64,000 nt of DNA from AV69 sp963742315 (GCA_963742315.1 CAVULE010000003.1:682001-746000); one strand, 5' to 3'; counted from the first letter of the stretch, positions 17,495 to 26,614 are shown. The notes: a model not told the origin generated them from the sequence alone. A program made the numbers and translations.

Positions 17495-18238
17495 ATGCCA
17501 CGCTCTACACTTATGACAGACGAACTTAATCAATTAAGAAGAGAGGTTGCGCGCCTTCGACGCGATCTTGATCATGTTTTGCGCGTGATTGGCCAGGAGG
17601 AGAAGCTGCCGCAGCAGCCGCGCCCGCCATTTTTGCTTCTCGACGCCGAAGTGATCTCCATTCGGCATAGCAGCGACAAGATGCCAATCTTGCTCAAAGC
17701 CGAGGAAGGTTATGCCTGTATTTACTTGAACGACAATGAAGGGCGGGCGCGCGGACTTTTTCAAGTGGACGAAGCGGGCAGCGCGCGTTTCGAGATCTGG
17801 AACAAGGACCAGGAGGTGGTGGTGTCTATCGGCGAGACGAAGGATGGCACCGGCGAAATTTTTGTGGCCTCCGCTGACGGAAAACCACGGGCTGGACTGA
17901 AGGCGCACGAGCTGGGCGGAATCGTGAGCGCGCAAAATTCCGCAGGGCAAACGAATGTGCTGATGCTGGGGAAAGACCAGGGCGGCACATTCGTGGTGGC
18001 TGATGGGCAGGGAAGGCCAGTAGCAGAAATCACAACGGTTGACGGCGATGGAGTCGTTTCGATCAAGGGGAAAGCGGGCTACCAGATGGCATATATGGGA
18101 TGCGACGAGAATCGCGGTGTGATCGCGGTTCTCGGCAAAGAGGGAGAACAGGCGGCAGCGTTAACCAGCAACGAAAAAGGCGGGATGCTGGTGGTCTTCG
18201 ACCCTAAAGGAGAACCCAGGGCAACTCTACCGAAGTAG
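17495..18238 (+). CDS. Unknown protein with coiled coil and beta-repeat units
   Basis: About 250 residues. A short coiled coil (LNQLRREVARLRRDLDHVLR) leads into beta-rich sequence made of imperfect units of about 20-22 residues, with the pattern G-G-hydrophobic-x-V-x-(D/N)-x-x-G-x-P-x-A-x-L. At least five units are visible from about residue 75 to the end (for example GEIFVASADGKPRAGL and GGMLVVFDPKGEPRATL). There is no signal peptide. The architecture suggests a trimeric beta-solenoid or fibre-like fold, but no function can be named. ATGs at 17471 and 17513 are in-frame alternatives. Confidence 0.7.
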   Translation: MPRSTLMTDELNQLRREVARLRRDLDHVLRVIGQEEKLPQQPRPPFLLLDAEVISIRHSSDKMPILLKAEEGYACIYLNDNEGRARGLFQVDEAGSARFEIWNKDQEVVVSIGETKDGTGEIFVASADGKPRAGLKAHELGGIVSAQNSAGQTNVLMLGKDQGGTFVVADGQGRPVAEITTVDGDGVVSIKGKAGYQMAYMGCDENRGVIAVLGKEGEQAAALTSNEKGGMLVVFDPKGEPRATLPK

Positions 18239-18285
18239 CAGTTTTGCTGCGGGTCGTGAAAGATTCCGAGCGGGGCAATGCTGAT

Positions 18286-18732
18286 TCAGTGCCGGCCAGC
18301 CATGGTTGAAAACATTGACATGATGGGCCAGGCCGCGCAAAGGATGCCGATCAGACCGAAGACAATGGTTTCAGGAAGGAAATCATGGGTCGTCTGCGGA
18401 TCAAAAACGCCGGCCGATAATTGACGCAAAGTTCGGAGCTCGGAGAGAACTTTATGATTCTGTGCTGTGGGCAACTTGCTTGGGCCTAGCGGTTGGCCGA
18501 CCGGCCCTAAGTCTTGGTTGGTAATTGGGACAAGGCCATGTTCGCGCAAGTCCGTGGCGCCGCTTGTGGGCGAAAAGTTGCGTTGAAAACTGGTGGGATT
18601 CGCTGGTTTCTTGACGTTGTGACTCAGGATCCCAGGCATCAGGCCGGGGGAATCTTGGCGCGACTGGAACGAGCAGTCATTTAGCCAATCGGGATGCGAT
18701 GGCGCAACGGGAGCAGCTGGTGGGGTTTTCAT
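18286..18732 (-). CDS. Small tail-anchored membrane protein, unknown
   Basis: A 148-residue protein with a Pro/Ser/Asn-rich hydrophilic N-terminus and a single C-terminal membrane helix (ETIVFGLIGILCAAWPIMSM). No family was recognised. A strong ribosome binding site (GAAAGGAAGGG) lies directly before the ATG, which is the main reason for calling it. The single C-terminal helix would place the bulk in the cytoplasm. Confidence 0.55.
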   Translation of the reverse strand: MKTPPAAPVAPSHPDWLNDCSFQSRQDSPGLMPGILSHNVKKPANPTSFQRNFSPTSGATDLREHGLVPITNQDLGPVGQPLGPSKLPTAQNHKVLSELRTLRQLSAGVFDPQTTHDFLPETIVFGLIGILCAAWPIMSMFSTMAGRH

Positions 18733-18933
18733 CCCTTCCTTTCACAGCCAATCTCATGCCGGAATGGCCTGGGTTTTGATCGCCACCGACGATTTTGTGC
18801 ACTTGAAACGCGGCTTTGCCACGGTCGATGGCCACAGGCTCTCGAGAGGCGATCGACAGAGCTAAACCACCGCCGGCGAGCACGCTACATCGCTATCGAC
18901 GGTGGGGATGACGCATGAAAGGCTAACTCTATT

Positions 18934-19404
18934 CTAATTGCTTGCCCGCTTGCCCCGGAAGAATTCCTGAAGCAGTTCACTGCACTCCTGCGCGAGCACG
19001 CCGCTGTTGACATCACAGCTATGATTTAGTTGCGGCATTTGTAGAAGGTTGATCACGCCACCTGCAGCGCCCCCGCGGACATCTTCGCAGCCGAAAACCA
19101 CCCGCCGCAATCGCGCATGCACCGCCGCGCCGGCGCACATCGGACACGGCTCTTTCGTCACAAACAAATCGCAATCATTCAGTCGCCAGTCGCCGAGCGC
19201 TGCTGCCGCTTGCGTTATCGCCAGAATCTCGGCGTGTGCAGTCGGGTCCTTCAGCATTTCAATTTGATTATATCCGCGGCCAAGGATGCGTCCGTTCTTC
19301 GCGACCACCGCGCCGATCGGCACTTCGTCACTGGCCGCGGCCTTGGCGGCGAGACGTAAGGCCTCGCGCATGAGCGCCTGATCGTCGCGAAAGAGCAGGT
19401 CCAT
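18934..19404 (-). CDS. tadA: tRNA adenosine(34) deaminase
   Basis: A 156-residue zinc deaminase that converts A34 to inosine in tRNA-Arg, allowing CGN codon reading. The catalytic TAHAEILAI (zinc His and proton-shuttle Glu) and the PCPMCAGA zinc cysteines are intact with family spacing. The N-terminal VPIGAVVAKNGRILGRGYN is typical of TadA. It is a single gene, divergent from the small exported protein at 19455. Confidence 0.95.
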   Translation of the reverse strand: MDLLFRDDQALMREALRLAAKAAASDEVPIGAVVAKNGRILGRGYNQIEMLKDPTAHAEILAITQAAAALGDWRLNDCDLFVTKEPCPMCAGAAVHARLRRVVFGCEDVRGGAAGGVINLLQMPQLNHSCDVNSGVLAQECSELLQEFFRGKRASN

Positions 19405-19454
19405 CGGCGGGAAGATACGGCGCGCACACGAAAAGTCAGCGCATTAGGGGTACT

Positions 19455-20048
19455 ATGAAAAAGCTATTGATGTTGATTGGGTTGATCGCGCTGGCTGGAA
19501 GCACCGTGGGTCTTTTTCTTTACAAATCGAGCCGGATTTTGCAATCTAAACCGATGCGGCTCAGCTTGCTCACCCTCGCCTTTCTTGCCTTGGCGACGGT
19601 AAGCTATGCCCAGGAGCAGGAGCGCAAACTGGTTGACCGGCTCTTGAGCCCAAACACGAAGCTGGCGAATCCCGACCAAAACAAAAAGTTCGTAGGTGGA
19701 GTGGAGGCCCCCACCCGATCCGCGGCGACCAAGTCCTTCTACGTTTCGGAAAAAAATCTCGGCAAAACTTTCGTGGCCGATCGGAGCGCTCCGACAACTT
19801 CGTTCCGCACTCGCAACTATTCGACCCAGGCCGCGGTGGTGCCAACTTTGCCGCCAACGCGAACTTATCAGACCAAACAGGCCCGCGATATTTCCCCCAG
19901 CGCCTACTCAACAAAAAAATACGCCACGCGCGATTTTGGCGGCAACCGGCCATTCCTCGAACAGGGCAAAAGTCAGAAAGCGTTGCACGCCCAGGACCGG
20001 CCACTCACGATTGACGAAGTGCGCGAGTTGCTGAACAAAAACAAGTAG
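19455..20048 (+). CDS. Exported protein of unknown function
   Basis: A 197-residue protein with two consecutive hydrophobic N-terminal segments. The first (MLIGLIALAGSTVGLFL) follows a good AGGGG ribosome site. The second starts at an internal Met (19554; LSLLTLAFLALATVSYA) and is itself a textbook signal peptide. Either the gene starts at 19554, or the first helix is a membrane anchor. The mature part is Ser/Thr/Tyr/Arg-rich with repeated K-Y-A-T-R-like motifs and ends LTIDEVRELLNKNK. No family was recognised. It is 33 bases upstream of tyrS. Confidence 0.65.
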   Translation: MKKLLMLIGLIALAGSTVGLFLYKSSRILQSKPMRLSLLTLAFLALATVSYAQEQERKLVDRLLSPNTKLANPDQNKKFVGGVEAPTRSAATKSFYVSEKNLGKTFVADRSAPTTSFRTRNYSTQAAVVPTLPPTRTYQTKQARDISPSAYSTKKYATRDFGGNRPFLEQGKSQKALHAQDRPLTIDEVRELLNKNK

Positions 20049-20081
20049 GTTGTTTCCGCGCGCCTGCTGTTTTTAGTGCGC

Positions 20082-21245
20082 ATGAACATGCGCGATCAGC
20101 TTGCACGACTCACCCGCGGCGCCGCGCAAATCATCAGCGAAGCGGAACTGGCGGAGAAATTGAGCGCGAATCGCCCGCTGCGGGTAAAGCTCGGCGTCGA
20201 TCCCACCAGCGCGGATATCCATCTTGGGCACACCGTTGTCCTGCGCAAGTTACGCGATTTCCAGGAACTCGGACATCAGGCGATCCTGATCATCGGCGAT
20301 TTCACCGCGTTGATTGGCGATCCGAGCGGGCGTTCAGTTACCCGCCCGACAATCACGCGCGACGAAGTTGAACGGAATGCGAAAACATATCGCGAACAGG
20401 CCTTCAAGATTCTCGATCAGAACCGAACCAAAATTGTGTTTAACGGTTCCTGGCTTGGGAAGTTATCGTTCGAAGATGTAATCCGGCTCAACAGCGAGGT
20501 AACGTTGCAGCAGTTGTTGCAACGCGAAGATTTTCGCGCGCGGATGAAAAGCGAGCAGCCAATTCATGCGCACGAAATTCAATACCCGATTATGCAGGCG
20601 TATGATTCGGTGATGGTGAAGGCCGACGTGGAACTGGGCGGCACCGATCAACTATTCAATATTTTACTCGGGCGCGATCTGCAGAAGCAAAACGGGCAGC
20701 CACAGCAGATTGTCTTACTCACACCGATTCTCGAGGGACTCGATGGGAAACAAAAGATGAGCAAAAGCCTCGGTAATTACGTCGCGTTAAATGATCCGCC
20801 GACTGAGATGTTTGGGAAATTGATGAGCATTTCCGACGAATTAATGGCGCGATATTATTTGTTGCTCCTCTCGCGCGAGCTTCCAAAGACCAAGCACCCG
20901 CTCGAAGCAAAGAAGGAGCTCGCCGCGGAAATTGTTTCCACCTATCACTCCCGCGATGCGGCTCACAAGGCGCAGGATGAATGGACGAGACGTTTCAGCG
21001 AAAAACGGTTGTCCGAGACAGAGCTTCCGATTCTGCCATCTCAATCTGATGACCTGGTTACAATTGTTGTTAACGGTTTTGCGGCATGCGGAATTACCAA
21101 GTCGCGCGCCGAAGCCAGTCGCTTAATCAAACAAGGCAGCGTGCAACTCGATGGCGCCAAACTGCGCAACCCAACCGAGCAAATGAACCTATCGGCTAAT
21201 CAGATCTTGCGGCTCGACAAGACTCACGCGGTGCGGATTGGGTAA
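20082..21245 (+). CDS. tyrS: Tyrosyl-tRNA synthetase
   Basis: A class I aminoacyl-tRNA synthetase that charges tRNA-Tyr. It has the HIGH-type motif in DIHLGHTVVLRKL, GDFTALIGDPSGR, the KMSKSLGNY loop and a C-terminal S4 RNA-binding domain (AEASRLIKQGSVQLDGAKL). Length and spacing fit the TyrZ-like second type of bacterial TyrRS. GTG 20076 and ATG 20088 are in-frame alternatives to ATG 20082. Confidence 0.95.
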   Translation: MNMRDQLARLTRGAAQIISEAELAEKLSANRPLRVKLGVDPTSADIHLGHTVVLRKLRDFQELGHQAILIIGDFTALIGDPSGRSVTRPTITRDEVERNAKTYREQAFKILDQNRTKIVFNGSWLGKLSFEDVIRLNSEVTLQQLLQREDFRARMKSEQPIHAHEIQYPIMQAYDSVMVKADVELGGTDQLFNILLGRDLQKQNGQPQQIVLLTPILEGLDGKQKMSKSLGNYVALNDPPTEMFGKLMSISDELMARYYLLLLSRELPKTKHPLEAKKELAAEIVSTYHSRDAAHKAQDEWTRRFSEKRLSETELPILPSQSDDLVTIVVNGFAACGITKSRAEASRLIKQGSVQLDGAKLRNPTEQMNLSANQILRLDKTHAVRIG

Positions 21246-21288
21246 ACGAATGCCCTAATTATTCTTCGAAAAATAATCGCAAACAGTT

Positions 21289-21328
21289 AGAGATCCTTCG
21301 ACTTCGCTGCGCTGCGCTCAGGATGACA
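21289..21328. repeat. Family A half-element
   Basis: AGATCCTTCGACTTCGCTGC and then GCTCAGGATGAC form the right half of the family A palindrome (see 41679-41762), located 45 bases after tyrS. Confidence 0.6.
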
Positions 21329-21421
21329 AAGCGTTTTTGTAGCCGGGATCGGCGGTCCCTGATTGGGGCATCGGTACAGGAAAAAGGGCGCGGCGTCCCG
21401 ACCGCGCCCTTTCCGCCTGCC

Positions 21422-21898
21422 CTACGCAGTTGCCGCTTCGAGAATGGGCAAGATACTTGCCGGCTCGGAATACGGCGCTGCGATTCCCTCAAAGTGTGCT
21501 CGGATACTGCGCAGCTCGGAGTTCACAAATGCATCGACGAAATGCAATCGACGATCCAGCCACGCGAAAAATCTGTTCTTAATGTCATAATGCACCGCGA
21601 GCGTGATCTCAGTGCAATTCGGACGCACCTCGGCAAAATCGACAATTCCCATCAGGTCGAGGTTGCCGCCGACGGACTCGAAAGCTACTTCATCTGGCGA
21701 ATTGCCTTCAATCGCGAGTAAAACAGTGTGGCCTTGAAAGCCGAGCGGACCGCAGAATGAGAAATCGACCGTCTTAGATGACGTCACGGTCGCCCTGGTC
21801 ACCATCACAAACTGGCGCCGGTAGGAATGAATATTGGCCAGCCGGCTTTTGCAGTCCGGCAGCGACTGACCCATGTGTAGAGTTTTTTGCAATAGCAT
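21422..21898 (-). CDS. SRPBCC-like protein
   Basis: A 158-residue protein without signal peptide. The alternating strand pattern (TVDFSFCGPLGFQGHTVLLAI, then ITLAVHYDI) and a long C-terminal helix (FVDAFVNSELRSIRAHFEGI) resemble the SRPBCC lipid-binding fold. No catalytic motif identifies a role. It is upstream of bioD on the same strand in reading direction but separated from it on the map, so operon membership is doubtful. Confidence 0.6.
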   Translation of the reverse strand: MLLQKTLHMGQSLPDCKSRLANIHSYRRQFVMVTRATVTSSKTVDFSFCGPLGFQGHTVLLAIEGNSPDEVAFESVGGNLDLMGIVDFAEVRPNCTEITLAVHYDIKNRFFAWLDRRLHFVDAFVNSELRSIRAHFEGIAAPYSEPASILPILEAATA

Positions 21899-21986
21899 AG
21901 TGAGGTTGGTTGTGCTGGGGTTCCTAGCAATGCAGGTGCCACCCTCTTTTACGAGGGAAGAGCCAGCCGATCACCCCTGAAGAGTG

Positions 21987-22664
21987 TCAAAATTTGGACG
22001 ATTGTGTCAATTTTCTTAACACGTCCGGCTGCTCGGTTGCGGCGAGGATTTCCGCCAAGTTAGGCTCCGTTTCTTCACCAATCACGACCAGACTTATGTC
22101 TGCCAGGAGGCGCCGAAGTTCATTTTCGTTCGTGCTTTGCGCCAAATCGGTTGGTCCATTCGCTTGATTCAAAATCACACCCGCGCAAACAAGTCCGCGC
22201 CGCTGCACACTTTCAAGCGTGAGCAAGACATGATTCAAACAGCCGAGCTGGTTGTTCGCGACGATCGCCACCGGCAGCTCGAGCTGTTTCGCGAAATCGC
22301 CGACAAAGAGATCCGCGGTGATCGGCACAAGCCAGCCACCAACGCCCTCCACGATCACGGTATCGAATCGCTCCGACAGATTGCGAAAACTGTCCCGAAT
22401 TCTCCCCAAATCGATTTCGACTTGCTCGATTTGGGCTGCGACTGACGGCGCAACCGGTGATTGCAGCCAGACTGGATTCAATTCCTCAATCGAAATTCCT
22501 TCCGCGCTGGCGGCAAGCAAGCGACGCGCATCCTCGCGATCGCCACAGCAGATTGGTTTCATTCCGACGGCGCGAATTCCGCGGCAGCGTAACCAGCGCA
22601 ACAGCTCGATTGCGACGAAGGTTTTGCCAACGCCGGTACCAGTTCCCGTTAGGAACAGACTCAC
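21987..22664 (-). CDS. bioD: Dethiobiotin synthetase
   Basis: A 225-residue ATPase that closes the ureido ring of biotin from diaminopelargonate and CO2. The P-loop TGTGTGVGKTFVA is at the N-terminus, MKPICCG provides the substrate Lys, and VIVEGVGGWLVPI and VILNQ are family motifs. It overlaps the end of purQ by four bases and is the last gene of the purS-pmp3-purQ-bioD unit. No other biotin gene is nearby. Confidence 0.93.
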   Translation of the reverse strand: MSLFLTGTGTGVGKTFVAIELLRWLRCRGIRAVGMKPICCGDREDARRLLAASAEGISIEELNPVWLQSPVAPSVAAQIEQVEIDLGRIRDSFRNLSERFDTVIVEGVGGWLVPITADLFVGDFAKQLELPVAIVANNQLGCLNHVLLTLESVQRRGLVCAGVILNQANGPTDLAQSTNENELRRLLADISLVVIGEETEPNLAEILAATEQPDVLRKLTQSSKF

Positions 22665-23374
22665 GCCGCGGCTCTTGCACGTCCGGCCAGAATAGTCTTG
22701 GCCATGGAAACGAAAATCCTGGCACCGTCCGCGCTGCCGAGGCGCGAATCACAGGCGCGATCAGGATGCGGCATCAAGCCAAAGACATTTCCTTCGCGAT
22801 TACAAATGCCGGCAATGTTTTCAATGGAACCATTCGGATTCGATTCCGGACTGGTCGCGCCAGTCGCATCGCAATAACGCATCACGACTTGTCCGTTGGC
22901 GTTGAGCTCATGCAATGTGTCGTCGTCGGCGAAATAACAGCCTTCGCCGTGGGCAATCGGCATTCGCAGAATCGTTCCCTGTGGACAGCCGTGGGTAAAA
23001 GCGGAGTCGGGCACTTCGATTCGCAGCCGCTCCATGTCGCAAACAAACCGTAACCCGCGGTTGCGCACGAGCGCGCCCGGCAACAATCCCGCTTCGCATA
23101 ACACTTGAAATCCGTTGCAGGTGCCAAGCACGAGCCAACCTTCTTTCGCCGCGCGTACGACCTCGTTCATAATCGGCGAAAAACGCGCGATGGCGCCGCA
23201 ACGCAAATAATCGCCGTAGGCAAAACCGCCCGGCAAGACAATGGCATCAAAGCCCGCCAGCGAAGTCGCTTTATGCCAGACATATTCCGCCCTTAAGCCA
23301 TCCAGCCCATTAATGGCGCGCAGGCAGTCCTGATCACAATTAGAACCAGGGAACTGGATGACTGCGAATTTCAT
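22661..23374 (-). CDS. purQ: Phosphoribosylformylglycinamidine synthase, glutaminase subunit
   Basis: A 237-residue class I glutamine amidotransferase that delivers ammonia to PurL in purine synthesis. The nucleophile Cys is in LGTCNGFQVL, the oxyanion region in LPGGFAYGDYLR, and the His/Glu pair near GLMPHPDRA. It acts as a complex with PurS and PurL; purL is not in this window. The start is one base after the pmp3 stop and the end overlaps bioD. Confidence 0.95.
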   Translation of the reverse strand: MKFAVIQFPGSNCDQDCLRAINGLDGLRAEYVWHKATSLAGFDAIVLPGGFAYGDYLRCGAIARFSPIMNEVVRAAKEGWLVLGTCNGFQVLCEAGLLPGALVRNRGLRFVCDMERLRIEVPDSAFTHGCPQGTILRMPIAHGEGCYFADDDTLHELNANGQVVMRYCDATGATSPESNPNGSIENIAGICNREGNVFGLMPHPDRACDSRLGSADGARIFVSMAKTILAGRARAAA

Positions 23375-23566
23375 CTAAGCATGAGCGAGGCGCGTGGCTC
23401 GTTGTTCTTCGTGATAATCATTTACTACCAGACAGGCGTGAATCACTCCCGGAATCCAGCCGAGCAAAGTTAACAAGACGCTGAGGAAAAAGCTGGCAAT
23501 CCGCCCCGTTAACAAAACCGCCAGCGGAGGAAAAACCACACAGAAAAAATAACGCAGCGCTTTCAT
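23375..23566 (-). CDS. Pmp3/YqaE-family small membrane protein
   Basis: A 63-residue proteolipid with two membrane helices separated by the diagnostic GWIPGVIHACLVV turn; the N-terminal part reads CVVFPPLAVLLTG. The family is linked to membrane potential and salt or cold stress. It overlaps purS by four bases (ATGA) and ends one base before purQ, so it must be made from the purine operon mRNA. Confidence 0.92.
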   Translation of the reverse strand: MKALRYFFCVVFPPLAVLLTGRIASFFLSVLLTLLGWIPGVIHACLVVNDYHEEQRATRLAHA

Positions 23567-23799
23567 TCTTTTACTAATTGATAGTCTTCAATCACCGGAT
23601 TCGAAAGCAGATCGCGACAAAGTTTGTGCAAGCGCGCCTCGACGTCGGCGCCGTCGCGATCGAGGTCAATCTCCAGGTATTTGCCAATCCGGACATTTTT
23701 CACTTCACGCATCCCGAGATGCTGCATCGCTTCCCGGACGGCCGCGCCTTGTGGGTCGAGAACGGCGGCTTTTGGCATCACCACCACTTTGGCTTTCAT
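23563..23799 (-). CDS. purS: Phosphoribosylformylglycinamidine synthase subunit PurS
   Basis: A 78-residue dimeric bridging subunit of the three-part FGAM synthase. The family pattern is clear: VVVMPKAAVLDPQGAAVREA, then VRIGKYLEIDL and NPVIEDYQL. First gene of the operon with pmp3, purQ and bioD. Confidence 0.93.
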   Translation of the reverse strand: MKAKVVVMPKAAVLDPQGAAVREAMQHLGMREVKNVRIGKYLEIDLDRDGADVEARLHKLCRDLLSNPVIEDYQLVKE

Positions 23800-23896
23800 C
23801 TTTTCAATCTACGAGGGCAAGGCCGACACGACAACGTCCTTCTCGCGCAAGAAATTTCTTTCAAAGCTCGTTTTGCCGCGCTAGTTGTCGCGGCCG

Positions 23897-24592
23897 ATGG
23901 AAGCGCCTCCCATCATGCAGACGCCAGGACCCGCGCCGGGCGGAATGGGTTGTTTCGCCAAAGGCTGCCTGAGTCTGATTATCGCAGGCCTTGTTCTGCT
24001 GGCCGTTTTTGTAGGCGGCACCTTCTTCGTCCTAAACCGCGCCCTCAACGCCTTCACCTCAACCCAGTCGGTCCAAATCGAGGTACGGCAGGCAACGCCG
24101 GCGGAACGACAAGCCGCGAAAGCGAAATTGGATACGCTTCGTAGCGCGGCGAGGAACCATCAGGAAGCTACAATTGAGTTCAACGCCGATGAGATCAACG
24201 CTCTGATTGCAAATGAACCAGAGTTCCGCGGAGCACGCGGCCACATGCGAGTAGCAATTTCCAACTCTATTGCGTCACTCGATGTAAGCGCGCCGCTCGA
24301 TTCGATGCATTGGAAGCGACTTAAGGGCCGCTGGTTTAACGGGAATATCGAGTTCGGGTTCAGCTACGTGGACGACAATTTTAACTTCGACGTCCGCTCA
24401 GCTGAAGCGAACGGCTATCAATTTCCAAGGGCCATCCTAACCAGCGACGTTATGCAATCATTCAATCGCAGTTTCAACGAAAGCTTTCATCGGGAATCGG
24501 CCAAGCACCCCGACGCCAACAATCTTTGGCGGCACATCAAAATGGCGTCGCTGCAAGGTGACAAATTGGTCGTAACCACGCGGGCGATGTAG
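23897..24592 (+). CDS. Single-pass membrane protein of unknown function
   Basis: About 231 residues with a Pro/Gly-rich N-terminus and one membrane helix (LSLIIAGLVLLAVFVGGTFF). The extracytoplasmic domain contains ATIEFNADEINALIANEPEF, a pattern seen in lipid-binding-like exported domains, followed by regular beta strands. No confident family was recognised. It is divergent from purS. ATG 23897 is preferred over an in-frame TTG at 23885. Confidence 0.6.
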   Translation: MEAPPIMQTPGPAPGGMGCFAKGCLSLIIAGLVLLAVFVGGTFFVLNRALNAFTSTQSVQIEVRQATPAERQAAKAKLDTLRSAARNHQEATIEFNADEINALIANEPEFRGARGHMRVAISNSIASLDVSAPLDSMHWKRLKGRWFNGNIEFGFSYVDDNFNFDVRSAEANGYQFPRAILTSDVMQSFNRSFNESFHRESAKHPDANNLWRHIKMASLQGDKLVVTTRAM

Positions 24593-24741
24593 CGCAGACT
24601 GTAATTTTGTGGAGGGACACGCACCGGCGTGTCCCAAATATTCGGGTGCTCGGGTCCAAATCTTACAATCCTTGCTAATTTGGTGAACCGTACGCGACTC
24701 GGCATAACGTCGCCTTGCCGAAAAATCGCCGAATGAGTCAT

Positions 24742-24767
24742 TGGTAGGGCGAGACTCCGTCGAGCCG
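24742..24767. repeat. Family E repeat copy
   Basis: GGTAGGGCGAGACTCCGTCG followed by AGCCGG, nearly identical to 17240-17264. A companion CGTCGCCTTGCCG arm lies about 35 bases upstream. Confidence 0.65.
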
Positions 24768-24792
24768 GATAGCGATGTGAAATGACCTGCGG

Positions 24793-26545
24793 CTACCTTT
24801 CTCTAATCACCTCGCGCGGATCTTTGTCTTGACGCAATCCCAGAAAAACCGGCTGCCGCAACTTTCCATCACGCGTCCATTCGGCGAACTTGACCTGGCA
24901 GACGAACTTCGGGTTTACCCAGGTGTATTTGCGCATTTCGCCGGGCGTGATTCCCTGTACCCATTCGCCATTTTGTTTGGAGGGCAGGTCGGCAAAAGGA
25001 CAAGTGCTGCGTTCCTCCGCGCGCATTTTTTTGTGCAGCGTGCTGAGCAATTTCGTGTCGAAACCGGTGCCGACTTTACCGGCAAAAAGCAATCGGTCCT
25101 TATCGTAATAACCGACCAGCAAGGCGCCGAAATGTTTGCGCGCGCCTGCCGGTGGAGTGTAGCCGCCGATGACAAATTCCTGCTCGTTCACGCATTTCAA
25201 TTTGATCCAAGCCCCGCTGCGGCGACCGGGTTCGTAAACGGAATCGCGTTGCTTGCCGAGAAGACCTTCCAGGCCACGCCGTTTAATTTCCGGGAGCAGT
25301 GTCTCTGCTTCAGTCCCAAGCGCTCCCGAAAACCGAATGATGTCGCTAAAAGGCGGGGCCAATCGCATCAGCATTTCTTTTCGCAGGGTCAGCGGGAGAC
25401 CTAGCAAACTGCGGCCATTCAACTGCAAGATATCGAACACGTAAAATGCCAGCGGCGCATCTTTGCCATCAAGCTCCGCCCGCTGCAAAAGTTGAAACGA
25501 CGAGCGCCCCTCTTCATCCATCGCGACGACTTCGCCGTCGACCACGCATTCATTGGCCCCAAAACCCGCAGCAGCGCGGGCGATTTCCGGGAAGCGATCG
25601 TCCAACTTTTTTTCATTGCGTGAAACCAGTTGCACCGCGCGCCCGTCCTTGATCGCAAGAGCGCGGATGCCATCGAACTTCAATTCGTAGATCCACTGGC
25701 CTGTTGTTGGCGGGTGCTCCACCAGCTTCGGCTTCATTGGCTCGACGAAGCGCGGTCGCGCTTTGGGCAAATCCGATAAGGATAAATTTCCGGGGAGGTC
25801 GGATTGAGGAATTGTAGGGTGGCCGCTCTGGCTGCCACTTCTTGATTTCGGCAAGCGACGCGCTTGCCCTACAATTTTATTTTGGTCTTTTTTTTTAAGC
25901 GATGCGTCCCTCGCCGCTTTTGCAATGCGGGCTTTAAACGAATCTTTTTTATCAACGCGATTGGATTGCCATTCCGCGTCTCGCGCCGAGGCGATTTGTT
26001 TCATCGTCCGGCCAGTTTTGACCGACTGATCGTCGCGCTTTTTCGAAATGGGTTTGACCCCCCCGGCAGTTTTCATCAAGAGCCATTGGTTTTTGTCGCC
26101 TTCTGCGCGAATGCGAATAAGGGCCCATTCGCCTTTGGCTTTTTCGCCATGTAAAATGACATGCAGTTTACCTTTACGCACCGCCTCCACAGGATCCTCC
26201 GGCGGCGCTAGTTCATAGGTGCCGCGGTCCCAGACCATCACGGTGCCACCACCATATTGGCCTTCGGGAATGATGCCCTCGAAGTCCGCGTAATCGATCG
26301 GATGATCTTCCACTTCAACTGCGAGATGTCTTTCCGCCTGCGCCCACGGTAATCCTTTGGGCACTGCCCATGACTTTAGAACGCCGTCCATTTCCAGCCG
26401 GAAATCGTAGTGCAAACGGCTGGCATCATGTTTTTGAATGATGAATCGATTGGCGCGTGTTTTCCGGCCGCGCGCTTTGGCCCCCCCAGCAGGCTCTGCC
26501 GTCTTCTTAAAATCGCGTTTGCGCTTGGTACTCGACGAGCCCCAT
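24793..26545 (-). CDS. ligD: LigD-type ATP-dependent DNA ligase with 3'-phosphoesterase domain, frame break at 5' end
   Basis: The phosphoesterase domain (KHDASRLHYDFRLEMDG, VEDHPIDYADFEGIIPEGQY) precedes a ligase domain with the AMP-acceptor Lys in YELKFDGIRAL, the EVVAMDEEGR motif and a C-terminal OB fold. No polymerase domain is fused. The main frame opens only at a TTG at 26415, in the middle of the conserved PE start. Upstream codons still encode RDFKKTAEPAGG and FIIQKHDASRL, and a family-like MGLVEY start at 26545 lies in another frame. One extra base near 26518-26535 would explain this. The enzyme serves nonhomologous end-joining, usually with Ku, which is not seen here. Confidence 0.85.
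25811..25875. repeat. Family C repeat inserted in the ligase gene
   Basis: ATTGTAGGG and CCCTACAAT are exact inverted ends, and the inner hairpins match the intergenic copy at 15220-15273. It lies wholly inside the ligase coding frame, in the linker between the two domains, and is translated as about 22 residues (IVGQARRLPKS...). Confidence 0.85.
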
Positions 26546-26614
26546 CACCGATCAATTTAACCGGGGATTACGCGGATGAAACGGATTTCGATCCCCACTC
26601 GCGGCGCAGGAGAT

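Noticed and set aside
18677..18883. Minus-strand open frame overlapping the start of the 18286-18732 gene
   Set aside because: No ribosome site, odd composition, and it overlaps a better supported gene.
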